64,000 bases of DNA from contig NC_081405.1 of NCBI RefSeq assembly GCF_030272615.1, forward strand, positions 469,266,008-469,330,007, given 5' to 3'. Position 1 is the stretch's first letter. Each line of letters opens with the position of its first letter. The notes beneath the pieces were generated by a model. That model saw only the letters and a list, made by a program, of their open reading frames with translations, was not told the DNA's origin and did no database searches. Position numbers and translations under genes: made by a program. The stretch is from Cryptomeria japonica. Taxonomy: Eukaryota; Streptophyta; Pinopsida; Cupressales; Cupressaceae. Positions 1 through 9,573 of the stretch are shown piece after piece.

Positions 1-856
1 TGGACCCAGAATAGGTCTAGTACCTATCTATGTTATGGACCGGTATCATGCTAATGTGTACTCTACACGTTACCGAGATGTCTCAAGATGATTTATGGAT
101 TTGTTATTATTGTTTTGGTCTTAAGATGACATGACATATCATTGTAATAAGGAATTATGTAATGATCTTATTGTAATATCTTTTAGGTGGCCTACTTAAT
201 TGGTTTAGGCCTTTTGTATAAATAAAAGGTAGACACCTTTGTCGAGTATCATGGTTATTGGAAAGGTCATGGTCAAGTAATATAATGTGAGAATATTGTA
301 ATATCATTCAGGCAAAGGTGTTGGTCAATCATTGGTGATCGAATTGGATTCAAAAGAGGATTTAGTCCTCTAGCATTGAGCTTAACCAGGACTGTAATCA
401 GGCATGGTAGATGTTATTTTTGGCAGTTCACTCTATTGGATTGTTTTCCATTTATCTTGAGATGGTTGTATCCTCTTTGTAGTCAGTGAGACTCTTTTGT
501 AATGATCAGTATGCTCTATGCAGTGTGCCTTCCTACAAGTGCAGGCCCCCTCATTGTAACACATACTTTCTACAGAAGTATCATCTAACTGTGGGTAGGC
601 TTCCCACCATGGTTTTTCCCTTTCCGGGTTTTCCACATACAAATCATGGTGTTATGTGGTATGGTTTATTTGCATTGATTATCTGGTTAATTTTTAAGTT
701 GTACTATTTACCAGTATTTGTTCCTATCGTCATCTATATGTGCTTTACCGGTACTTGATTTATTTTAAGGTTGTATTATGGATTTAAAGTTATAATCTGT
801 TAACAACTGATTCACCCCCACCCCTCCCTCTTAGTTGTTCACTGGTTATCCTAACA
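1..856 (+). mobile_element. Copia LTR, family A (5' end outside window)
   Basis: This is a long terminal repeat read on the plus strand; its start lies before the window. A TATA box is visible at 217-224. The conserved Copia U5 motif, a ttttccc/gggttttcc pair followed by a ccaca run, lies at about 609-636. The repeat ends with a gattcacccc stretch near 811 and CTAACA at 851-856. The same family occurs inverted at 59097-60302, where the stretches around 325-440 and 565-680 align closely. An intact primer site (TGGTATCAGAGC) is missing after the LTR; only gagcttac remains, fused to gag codons, so a small deletion probably removed the leader. The LTR boundary is inferred from family features, with no TSD available. 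Confidence 0.8.
217..224 (+). promoter_or_regulatory. TATA box of Copia LTR A
   Basis: The sequence tataaata sits in a tgtataaataaaagg context about 640 bp before the LTR end, a normal place for the U3 promoter of a plant Copia LTR. The minus-strand relative at 59097-60302 has a matching TATA run near 59672-59682. Activity is inferred only. Confidence 0.5.
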
Positions 857-1800
857 GAGCTTACAGAAGCTAATGAGAAGCTTGCAAAATTCAACAAGGG
901 TTCTACCATGCTGGATGAATAGATCCAATCTCAGAGGATGAAATGTGATACGTCTGGGTTAGGATACAATGCATTTGAGGAAGGAGAACCTTCTAGTACC
1001 AAGAGCAACATGCATGGAGGTAAACACAACTCCTAAGGCTCAGAAGCCTACTAGTAAGAAATCTTACAAACCTGTTTGTTTTAATTGTCATAAACCAAGA
1101 CATACTACTAATGTTTGTAGAAGCAAATCTGATGCTAATACTAGTTATAGACGTAATACTAGATATGTGCCTAGAAAATTTGAAGTTTATTGTTATACAT
1201 GCAACATGTATGGGAATAGATCTATTGAATGTAGGTATGGAGCTAATTATCCAACACCTCATATGAATCCAAGAACTGATGGTGATTGGAGAAGGAATTT
1301 CAATGACTGGAAAAGCACTATTGGCAAAGACCTCATGTTAATCGGTCTAGTCCTTATGAGATGGAGAAAAGAATTAATGTGATTTGTGCAATCTGCAACA
1401 ACTTTGGACATGTGGTAATGAACTGTCTAAGAAGGATAGGTAGAGGTAATGTAGGACTGTGGAAAGCATCTGGAATGACATATTATCATTGTAAAAAACT
1501 GGCACACATTGCTAAGTTTTGCAGAACACAAAAGAACCAACCAGTGAATCATCCTGTAGATCGAAAAGGAAAGCAGAAAGTTGATATTAAAGAAACTAGA
1601 TCTGAGATGAATAGAACCTAGAAGAAGAAGAGTGATGATATACCAGTTAAGGAATCAAATTCTTCACCTAGTGTGGAGAATGCATCACCGACAAACTAAG
1701 TTGCTTCTACAACTTGGGGTGAGCTTATTGTCAAATCTTGAGATGAACCCTTGGATGAAAAATTGTAAGTTAAATCTACATATTCTGATGCATTTTGATG
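857..1800 (+). pseudogene. gag: Broken Copia gag with four zinc knuckles
   Basis: Gag packages retrotransposon RNA into virus-like particles. The N-terminal half is missing. Reading starts in the C-terminal coiled-coil region (LTEANEKLAKFNK at about 860-898), followed by a GLGYN motif that is common in plant Copia Gag. Four zinc knuckles follow. The first (CFNCHKPRHTTNVC, from about 1075) is a perfect CX2CX4HX4C. The second has Asn in place of His. The third (CAICNNFGHVVMNC, from about 1385) is perfect. The fourth has Tyr in place of the first Cys. The reading moves from frame 2 to 3 to 2; one shift is in the A run at 1311-1314 and one is near 1015-1022. In-frame stops include a TAG at 1619. 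No protease, integrase, RT or RNase H follows, so pol is absent. Sequence identity to a named lineage was not tested. Confidence 0.85.
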
Positions 1801-2182
1801 TTTATAAGTCTTTTTGAATCATAACCGGTAAATATCATTGATTTTTTGCAACCGGTAATATGCTTAAGAGTGTTTTAAGGCATTTTAGGGTTTTGTCGGT
1901 TAAAGCATTTAATGCAATAGTTTAAAAGCAAATAAAAAGGAACATTTTAAATCTCATTTTTCACACTGCGATCTTGAGAGAATTTGGTGAGCGAGCAGAA
2001 AAGATGAAAGTTTGTGATTGTAGCATTCAGTGTGTCTAGCAGAGATCTAAGGTAATCGGAAGTGCATTGTGAATCGGTTAATGGTGTTGAAGGTTTTGAC
2101 GGTGTGAAACCCTTGTGCTGAAGAAAGAAAGGTATTTATCAATGAATCTTACTCTTTGCTTCGAAGTTTTGCATAGTGTAGT
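1801..2182 (+). other. Non-coding spacer before the extra ORF
   Basis: No coding frame is seen. The stretch carries two accggta words, which also recur in the flanking Copia LTRs. It ends directly at the ATG of the large broken ORF at 2183. In intact elements with a third ORF this would be the intergenic leader or splice region; here it is joined directly to the gag end, where pol should be. Confidence 0.4.
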
Positions 2183-5100
2183 ATGGATACTCCTCATTTA
2201 GTTGATGTGACTGAGAGGCCATGACCGGAGATTAAATGAAATCCTTTCAAATCAGAGGAAACAGACCCTTTTGGTGCCCTATCTAGTGTACCATATGGAT
2301 TTTTGCATGTCAAAGATATCAGATCTTTTTATCACTATAAACTGGAGGATATAGGTGTATCAGTTATTTATGAATAGTATAGATCATTGTGTGATAACAA
2401 GGGCATATTGAAAGAATAGTTTAAGAGTGTTGCCAAGAAAAGGTTTCATCATGCAGTCAACTTCATTAATGATTTTGATAATGATCTAGTTAGATTTATT
2501 TTGAGTCGCATTCATGATCAATTTATGTGGTTGGATCGACTGCATAAAATAACCAAGGAATTCATTCATGCAATAGCCATATTTTGCTCAACCGATGAAG
2601 TCCCCTTACTTAGATTAGTACCCAAGAATGATGTTGAGAAGCTAACAGGATCAAGATGGGATGGTAGAGTCATGATATTAAACAACATCAATGATCCGAC
2701 TGTGAAATATGCCTCTATGGTGGTCGGGTATAGAATTTATTATTCAAGGAGAATGAACAGCATAGTGGCAACAACTATTCATACTATCTACCAGATGGTA
2801 AAAGAGAATGTTGACTATGATTTGGGAGAGGCACTAATAAGTCAACTAATGGTAAATCTAGAAGTTGTGAAGAAAGACAAGAAGCTGAGATTGAAATTTG
2901 GACAATTGATTTTGGGATTTTTCTATTTCCAAAACCATTTCCTCAGTATTGGAGATGTTCAATGGATTGAAGGTACCCTTGCACTACTACAGATGAAGAA
3001 TAACATTAGGATACTGAAGGAAAAATTTGATAATATTTCATGGGGTTACTTCATGAAATTTCAAAAGAAAATGCATGCTAGAGAGCGTATACCAGTAGAA
3101 GTAGTCAACCAATATGAGAAGACAATTTGTTTTATGGTGGATACTGACACCTGTATGATGGAAGCAATTATCCCTAGAACCATGTGGGTATTACCTATGG
3201 GATATGAGGTAGACAAGGATCTACTCATTGCTTATGCTAACCATCTATTAGAGCAACTGGTGAATACCACTGCAGAAAGATTTGGGACTTACAAAGAAAA
3301 ATCTCTATAAGTCCACTCTGAGCTGCAAAGACTAGTAATTGCTAAGAAAATAAGGAAGAAAGTAGAAGCATTTTCTGAGCACTCAGGATTTATAAAGGAG
3401 CAGATAGTAGCAACAAGAGCTAAGTATGCAACAAAGCAAGGTGAAGCATCAAGTGCACCTACCGGTACCCCTACCAGTACCCCTACCGATAAGACTAGAG
3501 TTGCAAAAGCCAAGACATCATAGAAGAAGATGGAAAAAGACAAACTAACTTAATCACAAAATGGGAAACCATCTAAAATTTAGTTCTAGAGAAAGCAGAA
3601 AGTTGCTAACCCACCTGCTGAACTAGTTCAAACCAAAAAGAGGAAGAAGCAACAAGCCCACAAACTGAATTAGAGGAGGATAAAAGAGCACTTAGAGAAA
3701 GTGTTAAGAAGCCTAAGGCAACTGGTAAGGGCAAGTCACCTAAGAAACCATTTACATTAGAATATTTTTTCAATAAAATGGTTCAAATAATCAAGGATTA
3801 TGGGATATATAAAGGTTTGAATACATTGTTTGTTCATTTATCTGAAAGTCAAAAAATAGAGATTGAAGATGCAATCATCTTTAGTATGAATAAATATAGC
3901 AGAGCCCTCATTGATCTACAAGGGTAGATTCCCAATTCTTTGTATAATCTAATTGATGCAAGGTGGTAGGCTGCCATTAACCAAGACAAAGAATTGGTTG
4001 ATTATATCTTTAAGCACCTGCAACCAGAAGCAAGTGAAGAAGAAATTAAATAGATAAAGGTTAATGAAAAGGCATCTTTTAGATCCAAGAAGAGATTAAC
4101 AAGAATGTTAATAGGAGAGACTGAATCAGTCCAAAAGGAGACTGAGATTTTGATCAAGAAGGCTTTAGATCTCATCCTGGATGAAGATGAAGAAAAAGAT
4201 GAACAAGTTGAGGAAGATAGTTCTGATTGATACTAAACTGATATTCATTCCTGATGATAACACCAGAAATAATGTTGATAATATTGTTGACAACATAGAT
4301 TTACTTGATGTTGATGTTCAAATGTTTGAACAGCATTAGCAACAAGAGGAACAAGCGGAGAAGCAAACTGAAGAAAAGAGATATGATGAACCACTGGTGA
4401 ACACATAGCCTACTGATAGTCAAATTCCATCGGTAAGTGTAAATGTTGATGACAGTCAAAAGGAAAAGATTGATGAAAAGACTGATGAGGAAGTACTGGT
4501 GAATGAACAAAATGTGGAGACACAACCACCATTGGTCAAGGACACCATAGAGGAAGAGAAGACAGAAGTAGATAAGACCAAGAAGGAGAAAACAAAGAAA
4601 GAAAAGGTAGAGAAAAAAGAGTCAAAGGAGAAGAAAATAATTGCTGATGATGATGATGACTTAGTGAGAATTAAAGGTCTTATTGATATGGACAATCTGA
4701 GTTCTTCTCAATTGATGGAGATTGCAACAACAATGCAATCTAGAGCTCAAAAGAAGAGAGTGAAGGAACAACAAAGAGAGGTAGAGACAATCAAGATAGT
4801 AGTTGATATTTTGTCTAGTCTCCTACCAGAGACTAATATTGAAAGTTTTGTCACTCCCATTGAAAAACTTGGATAGTTGGTTACCGATGTCAGAGACCAA
4901 CTCAAGACTTTTGAAGATGCAACATACATATCAGTTGAAAAGGATTACAAGAAGAAAAGGACAAAAATCCTGATGTCTGAGATAGATAAAGGTAAGGTAG
5001 CACTCACAGTTAATGAAGACCTGTTGAGGAATGCACTAGAAACTAGAGGAAAGATTTTGGCTACTATTTCTAAGTTTTCACTATTTTGTGCTGACTTGAA

Positions 5101-5479
5101 GGAGAAAAGGGAAGATACTGAGAAAGAACTTGAAATCTTGAGTGAAACATTTAGGCCACTAAATGACTCGGCTATTCCTTTTGGTAGATCAGTTGTAGAC
5201 TTACATCATAAACTAGAGATGTATGAACATGAGCAGGTAAAATGGGTTAGATCACTGAAGGAGCTCTAGACTCAACTAATTCCTAAAGTTGAAATTTTAC
5301 AGCGAGCATACAAGGAGTCGAAGGCTATTTTGGCTACACTTGAGATGAGCACAGTTGATACAATGGAGGAATTAGTTAGGAAGATAAAGACACACGTGGA
5401 GATTACCGACACACTATTAGAGACATGGGATAATCATCTCAAACAATTGAAGTTTCATTTCAGTGATGCTTTCTTCTAA
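2183..5479 (+). pseudogene. Large extra ORF of a Copia element (env-position ORF), broken
   Basis: One long frame runs from ATG 2183 to TAA 5477-5479, about 1,100 codons, in the place where Sirevirus-type Copia elements carry an envelope-like ORF, just before the polypurine tract. The N-terminal third (to about 3310) looks globular, with aromatic and charged blocks such as GSRWDGRV and LILGFFYFQNHF. The middle is Lys/Glu/Thr-rich, with a PTGTPTSTPT repeat near 3460-3490. From about 4500 on it is heptad-like coiled coil. I see no obvious membrane segment. Frame 2 is used except for frame 1 between about 3650 and 4227, which implies two small indels. About fifteen in-frame stops are present, eleven of them TAG (2375, 2417, 3521, 3581, 3587, 3925, 3967, 4051, 4337, 4406, 4874; another at 5267). 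I do not recognise the family; a link to the plant transposon protein families or the plant mobile domain is only a guess. Confidence 0.75.
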
Positions 5480-5590
5480 AATTGCTTTGTAAATACTTTA
5501 TGACTTATATTTATATATGCTCGGATGCAAATTTTGATGTAAAATGTATATATCTTTCATGTATTTTACTTCTTTATTTGGCATTGTTGT

Positions 5591-5762
5591 CAAAGGGGGA
5601 GTAGTAGTTAAGAGTTAGTCAAAATTTAGTATGTAATGTAAAGAGGGAGTAATAGGAGTAATTACTAAGGGGGAGTACATGTCATATACTTAATTTTTAT
5701 ATTACACACTTAGTTCACAAAAAAAAAACTATAAGTGTTGCCATCAATGCCAAAGGGGGAGA
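5591..5762 (+). other. Cluster of polypurine tracts before the 3' LTR
   Basis: Purine tracts occur at 5591-5600 (caaaggggga), 5641-5649, 5667-5675 (aagggggag) and 5751-5762 (caaagggggaga). The last directly abuts the LTR and would be the plus-strand primer for reverse transcription. Several PPT copies upstream of the 3' LTR are a described hallmark of Sireviruses within Copia. The text before the first and last copies (gcattgttgt, catcaatgc) is the usual context of these PPTs in plants. Confidence 0.75.
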
Positions 5763-5763
5763 T

Positions 5764-7013
5764 AGTTGCCATTTGATCATTTGATCCTAACCGGTAATTG
5801 TTTGTTTGCTTGATGCAACAGGTACATGTTTGATTAGATTGGTGTATGATGACTATGTTGTATGTTGTCATTGATGGCAACTATGTTTTTACAGCCATCT
5901 AAGTCATATAGGTCAACCGAAAAGGCTTAACTAGTAAGAAGAGATAGTTTTATCAAAATCGGTATTTAGGACTTTAACTGGTAAAAGACAGATAGTATTA
6001 TATTTTGACAACCGGTACAAGAAATCTATGAAGAATGAGATGATGTGGTTTTGCAGCAACAATGAAGGCTGGTATATGAAGTTATGTTCATGACCGCATG
6101 TGCAGATTCAATCAAATGAACAGAATTTGATTGATAGAGAAGGTATTGACTGAAACTTAACCTGTAGTGATGAAAATCACTCAGATTGGTAAAACAACAC
6201 AAAATTGGATTTGTTATATCGGCGGCTGACATAACTAAAGTGTACAATGTAAGATTGTCTAGATGCATTGAACATAGGGAATTGTAACAAGGTTCTAGCC
6301 AACCTAATGGTGATTTTAAATGTGTGATGAGGTATGAAATTATATATAAGTATGAGCTTGAAAGTGTGAAAGATCATTAGTGAATTTTGTATTTCTGATA
6401 GTGCAGTGATCAAAGGAGTTGAGAGATGAAGTATATGTGATGTCATAATGTTCTGAAGTAGATCTTATCAGACATTGAAGGTGTTATACTGAGATCATTT
6501 GTATTTGTTGTCTCCCTAATAGTTGCAACAACAAAATTCTCTTACAAGGTCACTCCTAACAGGGTGTAGTCGGATCCTAAGAGGTCTGATCATTAAATCC
6601 TATAACTAGGTGACACATTAACTTATGTTTGCAAATCCTAGTAACTTGGGTAGCTCCTAATAGGGCTAGTCCTCATAGGACCTTTTGTAAAGCTCTTAAC
6701 CCAGCTTAGACACTTCTAATAGGGTGTGCCCCTAGCCAGGTGTTTTAGACCTTAACCGGTCAGATCTCTATACTGCAGATAGTGGATCTTTGTGGGTACC
6801 TACTCCCACCATATTTTTTCCCATTTGGGTTTTCCACGTATAAACTCTTGTGTCATGTGGTTTATGCTTTATGTGTTTATTGCATACTTGGTGTTATTTC
6901 TTATATTCCTATTGAGTTTTAAGTTGGTTAAATTGATAATCAAATTTGTATTGTTTTTACTTGCACTGATTCACCTCCCCTCTCAATGCCTTATAAGTTC
7001 ATGAAGGTTAACT
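5764..7013 (+). mobile_element. Copia 3' LTR, family B (Sirevirus-like)
   Basis: The LTR starts right after the polypurine tract with AGTTGCC, where TGTTGCC is expected, so the first base appears mutated. A ttgtcattgatggcaac motif lies about 100 bp in, as in related LTRs. A TATA run (tatatataag) is at 6341-6350. The conserved Copia U5 hairpin motif is at about 6814-6838. A gattcacctcccctctc end lies near 6970-6987, and the LTR ends at about 7013 (ggttaac). It matches LTR family A only at these motifs, so 1-856 and this LTR are not a pair. No target-site duplication could be tested because the left side is not intact. Confidence 0.75.
6341..6349 (+). promoter_or_regulatory. TATA box of Copia LTR B
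   Basis: The run tatatataa lies about 580 bp into the LTR and about 470 bp before the U5 hairpin motif. That spacing suits a U3 promoter. The role is inferred from position only. Confidence 0.4.
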
Positions 7014-8666
7014 TTGAGGCCACCAATAGACTCTAAAATGACACTAAACCCAAAAATTGATTCATACCCTTTTGAGAAAGGTGTCTCTCCTACCCAGAAA
7101 CATAATTTCACAGCCATAAGACCAAAAATACAATTCACAAGAATTCAAACAACAACAAAAAACCTCTTAAAGAAGCGAAATAGGAGTACCGTTTACATCT
7201 AATCAACAAAATATGAAACAAAGACCCAATTTTTTTTTGAAACTATAAAGACATAATGTAAATAGAAAATAAACAATATTTTTTCATTTCTAAAGAAAAA
7301 TACATAAATAAAAGAAGATCAAGAAAACCACCAACCTATAAGAAAGAAGAATTGGATAAAGGAATTGAGAAGGAAGACGATCCCACATAACCAACCCTGA
7401 CATGCCAATCAATCCACAACAAGTCTAATCTTCTCAAACAAACACACAATAACAATGAATTATGTGAAGCACTCCCAAATCCACTCCCAATCATGCATAA
7501 GAAAACTCCCTCAAAAACCAAAGATCAAGATTCAACCTTCAAGACAAAATGCAGTTTTGCAACTCTCCCCACATTCTAATTTTCCAAAAACCATTTACAA
7601 CTCCCATTCCCATCAAGAAAACCACTCTTCTTCCAAAACCCAAATCCATTCAAAAATCAAAACCATCCTTTCCTCTTGCACTAAGGATGCATTTAGCAAC
7701 CCTCTATTCGAACACAACATCACTCCCCATGAACAATTGAAAGAAAAGGTAATATTATCAATTACCAATTACAACTCCCAAAAATGAACAAAAAATATAA
7801 TTGAGTAATTAAATTCATAAATAAGTATAAATACTTAAATAACATATTTCCACAAAAAAATTTAATATAATAATACAAGACTTGCAATTTAACCCATGTA
7901 ATTAATCACTCACACTTAGGACTATATACTATAATTTATTTATTATTTTCCATATCTACATATTACATCAAAACCATAAATAAAATTAAATAAAACACAA
8001 CATACTATAAACCACACAAACCCTAACAAGATGACTCTAGACCAAGAACATTGGAACTCACATAGGAGACTGACTAGGGTTAAGATATGGTAGAGCCTTA
8101 GTGTCACCTCTGATCAGCTACCATTGGGATTAGAGACATGATCAAACCTATGAGACCAGGTGGAGTTAATTCCTAGTACTTTCATCCAATATAACACCAA
8201 AAATCTATATGCAATACATACATAACCATAAGATAAACAAATAGGTGAAAGGGAATTGCAACATCATGCCCCTCTCATATGTGAGTGATGTGACATTATC
8301 CCTTTCACATCCACAGCATTAAGTCAATGTAGAAAAGATATAAAATAATAAATGACATCAACATCATTCATATATAATGTAACCATTGATTTAGAGTTAG
8401 CACATGATAAATTATCATAAGCAATAAACATGAACCGCATCTCCTAAATAGTGAATAATCACAAAGCTAATCATAATCCTAACTTCAATAATTAATCTAG
8501 AGTATAGAATCAACATCATCATAGTAATCATAATGAATCCACTAATATCAAAGAGAACATTAATATAAAGAGTGAAAAAAAAAGCAAGGAGTATTAGGAA
8601 CAAAAACAAGTCCATAAGTATCTAACATAACCTATCATAAAGGATAGATTAGGGAAGGGCACCACA
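7014..8666 (-). mobile_element. Old fragment of a LARD-family long LTR
   Basis: The segment ends with gattagggaagggcaccaca, which matches the right-hand LTR ends of element 1 (gattagggtaggggtactaca) and element 2 (gactagggtaggggcattaca). The part around 8080-8220 shows weak parallels to the LTR stretch before those ends (tcacct..gatcagct, gcaatacatac). The region around 7450-7700 is C/A-rich, like the matching LTR parts near 12720-12900. The left end is cut at the Copia LTR junction. No PPT or primer site borders it. The open reading frames in it (7014-7202, 7455-7787) look like chance products of the low-complexity C/A-rich DNA. Confidence 0.45.
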
Positions 8667-9573
8667 ATAGTGCTACTAATTGTATTTCATTCAACTATCT
8701 ATTGTTAGTATCAAGTTAGTGTACCGACGCTTGATTTGTTGAATAATGGGTGGTGCACACTAAATAAAATAAAAAATCTTGGCAAGATTTTGTTGTGAGC
8801 TTTGCCTATATTATTTTTAGTGGGCTTTACATTTTTCATGTTTCACGTCAAATGTGTAAAGGTAAGAATTCATTTTAATTGACTTGTGAGTGCCCGACTA
8901 TGTGATAAACTTGTAAACCAAGTATAATACACAAGTCGACTAATGTATTGTAAAAGAGATATCGGTACAAAATATATGAAAAAGGTGCATATTTCATATG
9001 AATAAAAGGTAAGAAATAATAAAAAGATAAATCATGATAATATATCACTATATCCATACTATCCACATGGGCACTATGTTTGCAAAAATAATTAACAAAA
9101 GCATTTGCCAATCTCATAAAAGAAGTGCGAAGAAAATAGAATGAATCAAACAATTTTGATGTTTTTTAATTTATTTTAATTTACATGAAATACTAACTCA
9201 CTATACAATAACATACTATCATCCAAATACTTATAATTAGCAAACAAGAATGATTTAACATGTAAAAAATCATTTGTAGTAACATCATAATCATCATGTA
9301 ATAACTATTCACTTACAATTATAATATCATGATGTAATGTGTGCGATGATAATGAAATATTGATATGATATACATGAGAAGCTGATAAACTAACATCAAG
9401 GTGTATGATAATATATTTATATAAATTTTCTAATCATCATAGCGATTTTGCATTATAGTTTGTTTAGGGCTATATATCTATGTATATGCCTTGAGGAGAT
9501 ATCTTTTGTTGAGATTTATAAAGACAAGGGAAACCCTTAAAATTTCCTAGGATCTAAGAGTGAGCATATATCT
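8667..9573 (+). repeat. Tandem-array unit, type A (left copy)
   Basis: This stretch aligns nearly end to end with 45053-45870: both share ttgtatttcattcaa, a tggtgcacac block, a ttttgttgtgagctttt block and a catgagaagct block. Its last part (gatctaagagtgagcata) matches 22772-22790 and 47192-47209. It is host DNA that was cut at 9573 by element 1. No coding frame is convincing. Confidence 0.75.
9569..9573. other. TSD of element 1, left copy (TATCT)
   Basis: TATCT directly precedes the LTR start TGTAATG and is repeated at 21558-21562 directly after the other LTR ends in ACTACA. Five-base duplications are typical of Ty3/gypsy integrase. Confidence 0.93.

Noticed and set aside
7014-7787. Possible small Ser/His/Lys-rich gene
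   Set aside because: The composition is C/A-rich low complexity, two frames are open at once, there is no domain, and the stretch sits in a likely LTR remnant.
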